A stretch of DNA of 64,000 nucleotides from Nonomuraea guangzhouensis. Lineage in GTDB: Bacteria > Actinomycetota > Actinomycetes > Streptosporangiales > Streptosporangiaceae. How positions within the stretch are numbered: position 1 is the first letter of the stretch; every line of letters starts with the position of its first letter. The stretch is from positions 186,001 to 250,000 of the forward strand of contig NZ_JAHKRM010000008.1 in NCBI RefSeq assembly GCF_019396345.1, written 5' to 3'. This document shows positions 18,859-26,842 of this stretch, piece by piece. Made by a program: the position numbers and the translations under genes. The notes under the pieces are model-generated. The model had not been told where the DNA came from. It saw only the letters and a list, made by a program, of their open reading frames with translations, and did no database searches.

Positions 18859-20436
18859 GTGAAGTCCTTTAACACGACGGGCCCGTGCCGACCGGGCAAG
18901 CACTTCATGCTCCCCCCGATTGCCCGGATCCCCGAGGCGAGGGAGCTGATCGACGAGGAGAAATACTTCGTCATCCGCGGGCCACGCCAGAGCGGCAAGA
19001 CGACCTCGCTCCTGGCCCTGGCCGCCGAATTGCGGGACGAGGGCGAGTACGCGGCGGTGTACATCTCCTGCGAGAGTGCCTCCACCCGGCCCGATCACGC
19101 CGCTCCGGCTGAGGTGCGGATTCTCTCCGTGATCGCGGCCAATGCTCGGGATTCTGGGCTGCCACAAGAGTGCTTGCCGCCGGAGCCGTGGCCGGAGGCT
19201 CCTGGAGGCAACCGACTGCTCAGAGGACTCTCCGCATGGGCCCGCCGCTGCCCGCGCCCGGTCGTGCTGCTCATGGATGAGATCGACGCGATTCAGGGCG
19301 ATGAGTTGATCAGTGTTCTCCGGCAGCTCCGCCAGGGACACAACAGTTTCCCGGTGCCGTTCCCGCACAGTGTGGCGCTGTGCGGGATGCGTGACGTGCG
19401 CGACTGCATGACGCCTTCGGACGGCGACCCGTCAAGGCTGGTCGACCCCGTGCCGTTCAACATCCTCGCCGAGTCGATGCGGCCGGCGGACTTCACCTTC
19501 GAGCAGGTGGCCGAGCTGTACGGCCAGCACACCGACGCCACCGGCCAGGAGTTCACCGCGCACGCGATCCAGCGCGCCTTCCACGCCAGCCAGGGGCAGC
19601 CGTGGCTGGTCAACGCCCTCGCCCACGAGATCATCCGCGAGATGCGCATCCCGGAAAGTCAGTCGATCACCGACGAGCACATGAACCAGGCGGTCGAGCG
19701 GCTCATCGTCGCCCGCGCCGTCCACCTGGACTCCCTGGCCGCCAAGCTGCGTGAGGACCGCGTCCAGCGCATCATCGAGCCACTGCTCACCGGCGCAGTG
19801 CGGGAGAACGTCTATGACGATGACCTCGCCTACACCCGCGATCTCGGCCTCGTCACCCAGAAACCGCCGGTCCAGGTCGCCAACCCGATTTATCAGGAAG
19901 TCATCCTGCGCGTCCTCAGCCAGGACGTCGAGGCTGAGATCCAGTTTGACCGCTCAGCCTTCCTGACCCAGGACGGGCGGCTCGACATGCCCACGATCCT
20001 GCAGAGGTTCCTCACCTTCTGGCGGCGTAACGGCGAGATCCTGCAGAGCCGCGAGACCTATCACGAGGCCGCCTGTCACCTGATCTTCATGGCTTGGCTG
20101 CACCGGGTGGTCAACGGCGGCGGTGTGATCGACCGTGAGTACGCCCTGGGCCGTGGTCGCATGGACATCTGCGTCCAATGGCCCTACAAAGACGCCGACG
20201 GCAAGCGCGCCTGGCAGTGGGAGGCCATCGAACTCAAGGTCCATCGCCCCAGGCAGCCCGATCCCGTCGAAGACGGCCTGCACCAGCTCGACGGTTACCT
20301 CGATCACCTCGACCTGAGCCACGGCACCCTCATCGTCTTCGACCGCCGGCCCACCGCCCCACCCCTCCTGGAGCGCACCGCCATCGAACAGCTCACCAGC
20401 CCGCGCGGTCACGCCGTCACCCTCGTCCAGGCATGA
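18859..20436 (+). CDS. AAA-like ATPase fused to a PD-(D/E)XK nuclease-like domain
   Basis: About 525 residues from GTG 18859, just before FNTTGPCRPGKHFMLPP where homologous proteins begin; ATG 18793 or 18823 would overlap or crowd the divergent gene. The ATPase domain has Walker A GPRQSGKT (~41-48) and Walker B VVLLMDEID (~135-143). The C-terminal ~110 residues show a PD-(D/E)XK-like core: RMDICV (Asp436) and EAIELKVHR (Glu458-x-Lys460), then a QLDGYL helix. This architecture is shared with the AAA-ATPase-like/DUF1703-type proteins common in bacterial mobile and defence loci, whose biochemistry is largely untested. DNA or RNA cleavage coupled to ATP hydrolysis is inferred. Confidence 0.8.
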   Translation: MKSFNTTGPCRPGKHFMLPPIARIPEARELIDEEKYFVIRGPRQSGKTTSLLALAAELRDEGEYAAVYISCESASTRPDHAAPAEVRILSVIAANARDSGLPQECLPPEPWPEAPGGNRLLRGLSAWARRCPRPVVLLMDEIDAIQGDELISVLRQLRQGHNSFPVPFPHSVALCGMRDVRDCMTPSDGDPSRLVDPVPFNILAESMRPADFTFEQVAELYGQHTDATGQEFTAHAIQRAFHASQGQPWLVNALAHEIIREMRIPESQSITDEHMNQAVERLIVARAVHLDSLAAKLREDRVQRIIEPLLTGAVRENVYDDDLAYTRDLGLVTQKPPVQVANPIYQEVILRVLSQDVEAEIQFDRSAFLTQDGRLDMPTILQRFLTFWRRNGEILQSRETYHEAACHLIFMAWLHRVVNGGGVIDREYALGRGRMDICVQWPYKDADGKRAWQWEAIELKVHRPRQPDPVEDGLHQLDGYLDHLDLSHGTLIVFDRRPTAPPLLERTAIEQLTSPRGHAVTLVQA

Positions 20437-20635
20437 AGACTCACACGCTGGCATCCAGGGATCAGACCAGGTGACCCTGGCCCACGGGGTCCGGTACGCC
20501 CAGCCGTACCCGCAGATGGCCCGCGTGCCGTAGGCGGGCGAGGAGAGGGACGGACGCGTCGGGGCGACGGGGATGAGCTCCGATTCTTCGTCCGCGATCG
20601 ATCTCCGATCAAGATGGGGTGACGGTGAGTGAATC

Positions 20636-21343
20636 ATGGGGATGTTTGCGATGATGAAGCGGCCGGGTCGAGCGCGGGAGGTGAAGCAGGTGTCCTACAC
20701 ACCGAAGCTGGCGGCGGCGTTGTCGGGTGCCACGCTTCGCCAGCTCGCCCACTGGCGTAAGGCCGGTTCTGGCCGTGGCGCGGTGCTGGTGCCGGAGATC
20801 TCGCCAGTGCGTCCGGTGCTGTACTCGTTTCGGGACCTGGTCGCGTTGCGCACCTGTGTGAAGCTGCGCAACGACGCGTCCTTGCAGAAGATTCGTCGAG
20901 CGTTGGACACGCTCCGCGACGATCTGCAGGAGCGTGAGCATCTGTCGACATACCAGCTGGTGACCGATGGCTCCACGATTTACTTGGTCGAGCAGGGCCA
21001 GGCCACCGATCTGGTGCATCGCACAGCCAACATCGTCATCCATGACATGGTCGAGGTCCTACGGCCGTTCTACCGCGATGGACGGCACATTCCGGACCTG
21101 CTACGTCCCCGGGAGCACGTCATGGTCGACCCGGCGGTCCGCGGTGGCATCCCGGTGATCGAAGGGACCCGCGTGCCGTACGACGAGATTGCGGCGCGGC
21201 TGCGGGATGGTGTTCCGGCTGAGCGGATCGCGGAGTACTACCCGAGTGTGTCCGCTACCGCGGCGCTGGACGCTGCCGACTTCGCCGACTACGTCGACAG
21301 TTACGAACCCCCCAGGGAGCAGCGTGAGGCTGCTGCTGGATGA
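20636..21343 (+). CDS. DUF433 antitoxin with N-terminal MerR-like domain
   Basis: 235 residues. The N-terminal ~75 residues resemble a MerR-type winged helix (YTPKLAAALSGATLRQLAHW, YSFRDLVALR). The C-terminal ~75 residues are DUF433 (VMVDPAVRGGIPVIEGTRVP, YDEIAARLRDGVPAERIAEY), the family that usually pairs with DUF5615 PIN-like toxins. It would neutralise the downstream toxin and autoregulate. The start is uncertain among ATG 20636, ATG 20642 and a later GTG. The toxin GTG lies inside its last 20 bases, so translation is coupled. The 199-bp gap upstream holds no gene I can support. Confidence 0.82.
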   Translation: MGMFAMMKRPGRAREVKQVSYTPKLAAALSGATLRQLAHWRKAGSGRGAVLVPEISPVRPVLYSFRDLVALRTCVKLRNDASLQKIRRALDTLRDDLQEREHLSTYQLVTDGSTIYLVEQGQATDLVHRTANIVIHDMVEVLRPFYRDGRHIPDLLRPREHVMVDPAVRGGIPVIEGTRVPYDEIAARLRDGVPAERIAEYYPSVSATAALDAADFADYVDSYEPPREQREAAAG

Positions 21344-21688
21344 GAACGTCCCCCGCCCGCTGCACCAGGTCCTGATGAGTTTCGTGCTGAACCACGACAT
21401 CGTCCATCTACTGGATCTTCCTGGCTGGTCGGGCACACGTGACGAGACCTATATCCGCGAGCCGCGGATGAGGGGTTCCACGTGGTTCTCACCAATGATG
21501 GTCGTCAGATGCAGCGACCTCGGGAAGTGGCTGCGATCGCCGCATCCGGCCTCCACCGGATCGAATACCCGCACAAGCACCCTGGGCTGATCGGGATGGG
21601 CATCGCGATCGCGACGGTCGCCGCTGGACTGCCGAGCGCACTGGCGTTGCTGGAAGAATCCAGCGGACCACGCTTGATCACTATGTGA
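21324..21688 (+). pseudogene. DUF5615 PIN-like toxin, broken by a -1 frameshift
   Basis: From GTG 21324 the protein opens RLLLDENVPRPLHQVLMSFV, the N-terminal strand and acidic site of DUF5615 PIN-like toxins, and reads to DETYIRE. After 21461 the correct continuation is in another frame: DEGFHVVLTNDGRQMQRPRE, then VAAIAASGLHRIEYPHKHPG through to the TGA at 21688. Restoring one base (GAG-GCC instead of GAG-CCG) joins the halves into a typical ~120-residue toxin with the second acidic motif LTND. The toxin is thus probably inactive here unless the lesion is a sequencing error. It is coupled to the DUF433 antitoxin. Confidence 0.8.
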
Positions 21689-21762
21689 GGCGTGGATCCC
21701 ACGGTAGCGAGTCGGCTGGGGGTGATCGATCCTGCGCTGAATCCGCCCAAGTTCTGGCCTAC

Positions 21763-21886
21763 ATTTTCGTAGTCTGAGCGGACCACCAGGTGTCCCAGAT
21801 ATCGGGGCGGATTCTGCCACGCGAAGCACCGGGGAGCCCTTGCCGGGAGAAGGCCCGCGAGACGGTGGAGGCGGACACGCCACCAC
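21763..21886 (-). pseudogene. LacI-type HTH fragment joined to truncated larB
   Basis: In the frame following the larB break the strand reads GGVSASTVSRAFSRQGLPG, the recognition helix region of LacI-family regulators, then ASRGRIRPDIWDTWWSAQTT and a TAG. The N-terminal DVAxxA part and the whole ligand domain are missing. It looks like debris at a deletion/insertion junction between the lar operon and the accessory block. The remaining 21689-21762 shows no gene. Confidence 0.55.
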
Positions 21887-22003
21887 GCGGACCTGCTCGG
21901 GAGTCTTGCCCTCGCAATGGACCGCCTCCGGATAGCCCCGCCGCGCCACCCGGTCGTGGTCGAGCCGGGCGAAGGAGGCGGGCGGCCGCCAGTCGTCAGC
22001 CAC
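21887..22003 (-). pseudogene. larB: Truncated LarB (nickel-pincer cofactor carboxylase), N-terminus only
   Basis: A GTG at 22003 overlaps the larE stop and gives 39 residues ending FARLDHDRVARRGYPEAVHC, then EGKTPEQVR, the conserved opening of LarB (FARxDxxRxxRxGxPEVVxxxGKTPEQ). LarB is normally ~220-260 residues and carboxylates and hydrolyses nicotinate adenine dinucleotide, the first step of the nickel-pincer cofactor. Homology stops abruptly near 21887. The next bases, in another frame, encode a piece of a different gene. Without another larB in the genome, cofactor synthesis from this operon would fail. Confidence 0.75.
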
Positions 22004-22832
22004 CCCGTACCTCCACCAACGGGAGCGTGAAAGCCCCCGACTGGATGCCCGCCAGGTCGACGGCGACCATGCGGAAGCCCGCCTGCCGTACCGCGGACAG
22101 CACCTGCTGCCGGAGCTCGCCCGCGAGCAGCGGGAGGTCGGCGACGGGCACCTCGATCCGGGCGATCTCGCCATGGTGGCGGACCCGGCACTCGCGCAGG
22201 CCCAGCGCGCGCAGCGCGTGCTCGGCCTGCTCGATCTGGTGCAGCTTCTCGGGCGTGACCTCCTCGAAGTGTGGGACGCGCGAGGCCAGGCAGGGGGCGG
22301 CGGGCTTGTCGGCGCTGGGCAGGCCCAGGGCGGCGGCGACGCGGCGGACGGCGGCCTTGTCCAGTTCGGCGTCGGCGAGGGGGCGGAGCACCCGGTGGTC
22401 GGCGGCGGCGCGGCTGCCGGGGCGGTCGGGGCGGCGCACGTCGTCGGCGTTCTCACCGTAGGCGACCGCGGCCAGGCCGAGCCCGGCCGTGGAGATGCGG
22501 GTGAACAGCTCGTCCTTGCAGTGGAAGCAGCGGTCCGGGCCGTTGGCGCGGTAGGCGGGCAGGTCGCCCTCGTACGTGGTCACCTCGATCACTTCGGCGC
22601 CGATGTACGCGGCGACCTGGTGGGCAGCAGCGCGCTCGTCGGCGGCCAGGCTCGGCGACACACCGAGAATCGCCACCACCCGGTCGGCGCCCAACTCGCG
22701 GACCGCCAGCGCCAGCAGGACCGAGGAGTCCACGCCGCCGGAGAAGGCCACACCGAGCCGTCCGTCGATCCGGAGCAGGGCGCCCGCCCGGTCGGCGAGC
22801 GCGGCTTCGGGGCCGGTCAGTGCGGGGAGCAT
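21996..22832 (-). CDS. larE: LarE, sulfur insertion into the nickel-pincer cofactor
   Basis: 278 residues, the usual LarE length. The PP-loop SGGVDSS is at 31-37, followed by RCFHCKDELF and YGENADDV. The PCLASR motif carries Cys181, equivalent to the sacrificial cysteine of the studied LarE. LarE adenylates the pyridinium-3,5-biscarboxylate precursor and transfers sulfur to it. Its start overlaps the end of larC by 16 bp and its stop overlaps the truncated larB start. It belongs to the operon larA-larC-larE-larB. Confidence 0.92.
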   Translation of the reverse strand: MLPALTGPEAALADRAGALLRIDGRLGVAFSGGVDSSVLLALAVRELGADRVVAILGVSPSLAADERAAAHQVAAYIGAEVIEVTTYEGDLPAYRANGPDRCFHCKDELFTRISTAGLGLAAVAYGENADDVRRPDRPGSRAAADHRVLRPLADAELDKAAVRRVAAALGLPSADKPAAPCLASRVPHFEEVTPEKLHQIEQAEHALRALGLRECRVRHHGEIARIEVPVADLPLLAGELRQQVLSAVRQAGFRMVAVDLAGIQSGAFTLPLVEVRGG

Positions 22833-24031
22833 GTGTCCTCCAGGTGGGAAGGAACCGGCTCGCCGGGGGCGAGCCGGGCCGTGCGGGCGGCCGCCAGGGC
22901 CGCGTCCAGCACCGCGCGGACCGGGAGATCTTCCTGTACGGCGAGGCGGGCGGCGTCCTCGAACTCGGGCGTGGCCTGCACGATCACCCCCTCGCGGTAC
23001 CCGACCTTGATGGGGAGGCGGGCGCCGAGAACGTCCACGTGCGCCCAGCCGCGCTCCAGCGCGGTCTTACGCACGGCCCGCTCGCGCACGCCGAGCGTCG
23101 TGGTCAGCCGGAAGATCGCCGTACGCACCGGATCCGCCCGCGAGGTGGCTGCCAACGCGCAGAGGGTGTGGGCCGGGCGGCCTTTCTTCATCAGGATCGG
23201 CACCAGCCAGGCGTCGGCCGCGCCCGCTTCGAGCAGTGCGGCCAGGACGGAAGGCCATACCCGGGGGTCGAGGTCGTCGATGTTGGCCTCCAGGAGGATC
23301 GACTCCTCCATCTGCTGCCTTCCAGTGCCAAGCAGGACACGTACGACGTTGGGGCGTCCGGGGACGTCCCGGCCGCCCGCGCCGACCCCGGTGGCCTCCA
23401 GGCGCATGGGCGGCAGCTCGGGGCACTCGCGGGCCAGCGCGGTGACCAGGGCCATGCCGGTGGGGGTGGCCAGCTCGCCCTCCCCACCCGCCAGGATCCG
23501 CCGACCGGCGGCGAGCTCGGCCACGGCGGGGACCGGGACCGGGAGTTCCCCGTGGGCGGTCCGCACCCGGCCCGAGCCGACCGCCACCGGACCCGCGCTC
23601 AGCTCCCGCACGCCCAGATCATGGAGGGCCGCGCATACGCCCACCACGTCGGCGATCGAGTCCCATGCGCCGACCTCGTGGAAGTGGACGTCTTCCACGG
23701 ACACGCCGTGGACCCGGGCCTCGGCCCGCGCCAGCCGCTCGAACACCGCCAGCGCGTCCGCGCGCACCCGTTCGGGAAGGGTGGCGCGGTCGATCAGGTC
23801 GCGGATCTCGGCCCAGGTTCGGTGCGGGTGGTGGTCGGTGCTCTCGACCCGCACGTGGGTGGCCCGCAGCCCGGCGCGGGTGACCTGGTGCGGCGTCAGT
23901 CGTACCTCATCCGGGATGACCGCCGCCACGGCCGCGCGGACCGCTTCCAGGTCGGCACCCGCGTCCAGCAGCGCGGCCAGGAGCATGTCTCCGGCGATCC
24001 CGGCCGAGGCGTCGATCCAGGCCTGCCTCAT
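22817..24031 (-). CDS. larC: LarC, nickel insertion into the pincer cofactor (single ORF)
   Basis: 404 residues from ATG 24031, which shares ATGA with the larA stop. It starts AWIDASAGIAGDMLLAALLD, has ARVHGVSVEDVHFHEVGAWD, TPTGMALVTALA and the later EANIDDLDPRVWPSVLAALL segments, covering LarC1 and LarC2 regions. LarC is a CTP-dependent nickel cyclometallase. In some species LarC needs a programmed frameshift; here it is one continuous frame. The His-rich linker between the two halves, common in LarC, is short here. Confidence 0.92.
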   Translation of the reverse strand: MRQAWIDASAGIAGDMLLAALLDAGADLEAVRAAVAAVIPDEVRLTPHQVTRAGLRATHVRVESTDHHPHRTWAEIRDLIDRATLPERVRADALAVFERLARAEARVHGVSVEDVHFHEVGAWDSIADVVGVCAALHDLGVRELSAGPVAVGSGRVRTAHGELPVPVPAVAELAAGRRILAGGEGELATPTGMALVTALARECPELPPMRLEATGVGAGGRDVPGRPNVVRVLLGTGRQQMEESILLEANIDDLDPRVWPSVLAALLEAGAADAWLVPILMKKGRPAHTLCALAATSRADPVRTAIFRLTTTLGVRERAVRKTALERGWAHVDVLGARLPIKVGYREGVIVQATPEFEDAARLAVQEDLPVRAVLDAALAAARTARLAPGEPVPSHLEDTCSPH

Positions 24032-25239
24032 GAGCGCAACCGGTAGAGGACCTCGCCCGCCTCGGGCACCACCAAGGTCTCGGGATCGGTGGCCAGCGCG
24101 TCGAGGTCGACGCTCGCCGGGTCGAGGTGGCCGAGGTTCGCACGGCGGACCGTCCGCTCGGGGATGGCGGTGGCCAGGGTGACCCGGACCCGGCAGCGCT
24201 CGCCCTCCTCCGGCGAGTACGTGCCCGAGCCGCGCAGGTGGGTGGAGTGGGCCAGGACGCCCCAGTGCAGGTGCTTGAAGCGGTCCCACTGCTTGGTGAA
24301 GTAGTCGCGGCAGTGGTAGCCGATCTCCTCGATCTCGGGGTGCATCTCGGAGATCGAGGAGATGTGCGGGGCGTAGAGGATGACCTCGCCTCCGTCGGCG
24401 ACCACGGGTTCGAGCTTGTAGAAGCCCTTGGCCCCCGTCCACATGTCCTGATATTTCGTCGGAATGATGGAGATGACGCGCTTGATGGGTTTGTCGAGGT
24501 AGCGGATGTGTGTCTCCGCGGAGACCCCGGCCGCCGCCGCCCACGCCTGCTGCGGCGTGCCGTACGCGATCGAGTGCAGTTTGTCCGATCCCGAGCGCAT
24601 CACCAGGCAGAACGCCAGCCGCCGGGTCGGGATCAGCGAGGCGGCCTCGTCGATCAGGGCGCGCACCGGGGTGATGCCCCGCGTGCCGATGATCTCCGAG
24701 CTGGTGATCAGCGCGCCGAGCCAGTGCGACAGATCGATCACATCCGCGCCCGCGACGCCGGGGAAGAAGTATTTGTTGCCCCCGGAGAAACCGACCACCT
24801 CATGCGGGAAGACCGGCCCGAGGACCAGGGCGACGTCGTGCTCCACCACCGCGCGGTTGATCCGCACGTCCACCTCGTGCCGCAGCAACCCGCCCGACAG
24901 CTCGCCGATCCGGTCGGCGGAGATCGTGCCGAGCGAGACGAACGTGGCCGGATCCCACCAGGCGTGGTTGACCGCATGAACCCCCGGGGCCAGCTCGGTG
25001 TCGTCCATCGGGGCGTGGGTGCCCAGCGCGATGAGTACGGTCAGGCGGCTCACCCGGCCCTCCAGCGCGTCGCGTACGGCGGAGAGCAGGAGGGGGAGCG
25101 GGCAGGTGCGGGTCCCGTCGGGGACCACCACGCAGACGCTGCGGCCGTCGAGATCCTCGGCCATGAGCCGCTCGGTCACGAAGCGCCGCACCTGATCATC
25201 GGTGAGGACGACGCCGGGACCGCCGATCTGTTGGGTCAT
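24028..25239 (-). CDS. larA: LarA-family nickel-pincer racemase/epimerase
   Basis: 403 residues from ATG 25239. Motifs match LarA: DGTRTCPLP, ALGTHAPMDD with His75, and PHEVVGFSGGNKYFFPGV, whose His146 and Lys156 have the spacing of the catalytic His and cofactor-linking Lys in lactate racemase. LarA homologues racemise or epimerise alpha-hydroxy acids at a tethered nickel-pincer nucleotide. The divergent gene is a mannitol-dehydrogenase-family enzyme, not a lactate permease or lactate dehydrogenase, so a sugar-acid-like substrate is more likely than lactate; that is inference. It is the first gene of the lar operon. Confidence 0.9.
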   Translation of the reverse strand: MTQQIGGPGVVLTDDQVRRFVTERLMAEDLDGRSVCVVVPDGTRTCPLPLLLSAVRDALEGRVSRLTVLIALGTHAPMDDTELAPGVHAVNHAWWDPATFVSLGTISADRIGELSGGLLRHEVDVRINRAVVEHDVALVLGPVFPHEVVGFSGGNKYFFPGVAGADVIDLSHWLGALITSSEIIGTRGITPVRALIDEAASLIPTRRLAFCLVMRSGSDKLHSIAYGTPQQAWAAAAGVSAETHIRYLDKPIKRVISIIPTKYQDMWTGAKGFYKLEPVVADGGEVILYAPHISSISEMHPEIEEIGYHCRDYFTKQWDRFKHLHWGVLAHSTHLRGSGTYSPEEGERCRVRVTLATAIPERTVRRANLGHLDPASVDLDALATDPETLVVPEAGEVLYRLRS

Positions 25240-25371
25240 GGCTGCAGCCGACCATGCCCGCGGCCCGCCTGGCAAATCGCGCGGCACGTCAGGGGTGCGC
25301 TGCTCGCCGAGCCGGGGTGGGGAGGAGGATGGCCCTTCTCCATCGTCAACCCGCGAAAGGCCGTGCAAACT

Positions 25372-26556
25372 GTGAGACGTCCGGTGCGCATCCTCCATTT
25401 GGGCCTGGGCGGGTTCGCCCGTGCCCACCAGGCCTGGTACACCGACCACGCGCCCGACGCCGAGCAGTGGGGGATCGCCGCCTTCAGCCACCGTGGCACC
25501 GACCTGGCGGCACGGCTCGCCGCGCGGGAGGGGCGCTACACCCTGATCACCCGCGCGCCCGACGGCGACCGGAGTGAGGTCATCGAATCCCTGGTCGCCG
25601 CCCACCCGGGCAGTGACCACGACGTGTGGCTGGACTACTGGCGGCGGCCCGAGCCGGCCGTGGTCACGTTGACGATCACGGAGGCGGGCTATGTCCCGGG
25701 CACCTCCTCCGACGTTCCCGGAACGCCGTCCGATGCCGAGACCCTTCGCGCCGACCCCCGGGCACCGGTGGCGACGGCCGCCGCGCGGCTGCTGGCCGGG
25801 CTCGTGGCCCGCCGGGAGGCCGGGCACGGACCGGTCGCGATCGTGCCCTGCGACAACCTGCCGGGCAACGGCGAGCTGATCGAACGCGTGCTCGCCGAGC
25901 TGGCCGAGGCCACGGGGCACTCAGCCGCGGTGCGGCACGCCGCGTACGTCTCCACGATGGTGGACCGGATCACCCCCTATTCCACCGAGGACGACCCGAC
26001 CGCGGTGGTCACCGAGCCGTACACCGAGTGGGTGCTGGCCGGCGACTTCCCGGCGGGCCGACCGGCCTGGGAGGAAGCGGGCGCCCGGTTCATGGCCGAC
26101 GTCACGCCGTATGAGGACCGCAAGCTGCGCCTGCTCAATGGCGGGCATTCCCTGCTGGCCTACGCCGGGCCGCTCCGCGGGCACGAAACCGTGGCCGAGG
26201 CCGTGGCCGATCCTGTCTGCCGCGCCTGGCTGGCGCAGTGGTGGGAGGAGGCCTCCCGTGGGCTTCCCGACATGGAACTGGCCGCCTACCGTGACGCCCT
26301 GCTGGAGCGCTTCGCGAACCCGAGGATCAGGCACACGCTGGCGAAGATCGCGGAGAATGGCCACCAGAAGATCACCACCCGCGTGCTGCCCGTCCTGCGC
26401 GCCGAACGCGAGCAGGGCAGACTGCCCGAAGGGGCGATCCGCGTGCTCGCGGCCTGGCTGCTGCGCACACCGGGGGCGTCGCCGGCCGATCTCGGCCTGG
26501 CCGACGACGTCGAGCTCGCTTCAGCGGTGGCTCGGCAGGCACGCGAGCTGGCCTGA
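25372..26556 (+). CDS. Mannitol/polyol dehydrogenase family oxidoreductase
   Basis: About 394 residues from GTG 25372, chosen for the AAAGG at 25356-25360. The N-terminus ILHLGLGGFARAHQAWYTDH is the NAD-binding motif of the long-chain mannitol dehydrogenase family. TLTITEAGY follows, and the catalytic segment RKLRLLNGGHSLLAYAG contains the conserved Lys, Asn and His. These enzymes oxidise sugar alcohols or hexuronates with NAD(P). The gene is divergent from larA with a 132-bp spacer, which suggests joint regulation and a pathway combining epimerisation and oxidation of a polyol or sugar acid. Confidence 0.88.
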   Translation: MRRPVRILHLGLGGFARAHQAWYTDHAPDAEQWGIAAFSHRGTDLAARLAAREGRYTLITRAPDGDRSEVIESLVAAHPGSDHDVWLDYWRRPEPAVVTLTITEAGYVPGTSSDVPGTPSDAETLRADPRAPVATAAARLLAGLVARREAGHGPVAIVPCDNLPGNGELIERVLAELAEATGHSAAVRHAAYVSTMVDRITPYSTEDDPTAVVTEPYTEWVLAGDFPAGRPAWEEAGARFMADVTPYEDRKLRLLNGGHSLLAYAGPLRGHETVAEAVADPVCRAWLAQWWEEASRGLPDMELAAYRDALLERFANPRIRHTLAKIAENGHQKITTRVLPVLRAEREQGRLPEGAIRVLAAWLLRTPGASPADLGLADDVELASAVARQARELA

Positions 26557-26595
26557 GCCGCTCGGCGCGCCGAGCTGGCCTGAGCCGCTCGGCGC
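26544..26595. repeat. 25-bp direct repeat spanning a stop codon
   Basis: CGAGCTGGCCTGAGCCGCTCGGCGC at 26544-26568 occurs again at 26571-26595, a 27-bp period. The first copy contains the stop codon of the polyol dehydrogenase, the second an identical out-of-use stop. It looks like a recent tandem duplication at the 3' end. Confidence 0.8.
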
Positions 26596-26645
26596 AGACG
26601 CGCTCGGCCTCATGCCGTCGGGCCCGCTCGGCTCCAGCCGGCTGT

Positions 26646-26840
26646 CTATTCGTCCAGGAAGATGGCCCCGGCGGGGCAGACGGCGGCGGTCTCGCGGACC
26701 GCCGCATGCTGGTCCGCGCCGGGCTCGGCGTCCAGCAGGATGACGATGCCGTCGTCGTCGCGCTGGTCGAACACCTCTGGCGCGATCAGCACGCACTGAC
26801 CGGCGCCACAGCACTTCTCCTCGTCAACAGTGATCTTCAT
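26646..26840 (-). CDS. Ferredoxin, electron donor for the adjacent P450
   Basis: 64 residues from ATG 26840, preceded by GAGGTGG; a GTG at 26849 is less well placed. CCGAGQC near the start and CPAG near the end, with few other cysteines, fit the small 3Fe-4S (or alternative 4Fe-4S) ferredoxins that partner actinobacterial cytochromes P450. The middle is acidic (QRDDDGIVILLDAEPGADQ). It starts just past the P450 stop (26843), so the two form an operon. Confidence 0.92.
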   Translation of the reverse strand: MKITVDEEKCCGAGQCVLIAPEVFDQRDDDGIVILLDAEPGADQHAAVRETAAVCPAGAIFLDE

Positions 26841-26842
26841 CG

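Noticed and set aside
20437..20635. Possible minus-strand gene fragment between the AAA gene and the antitoxin
   Set aside because: A short stretch reads like part of a protein but has no recognisable family, start or stop context.
22817..24031. Programmed frameshift in larC
   Set aside because: One continuous frame covers both LarC halves, so no frameshift is needed.
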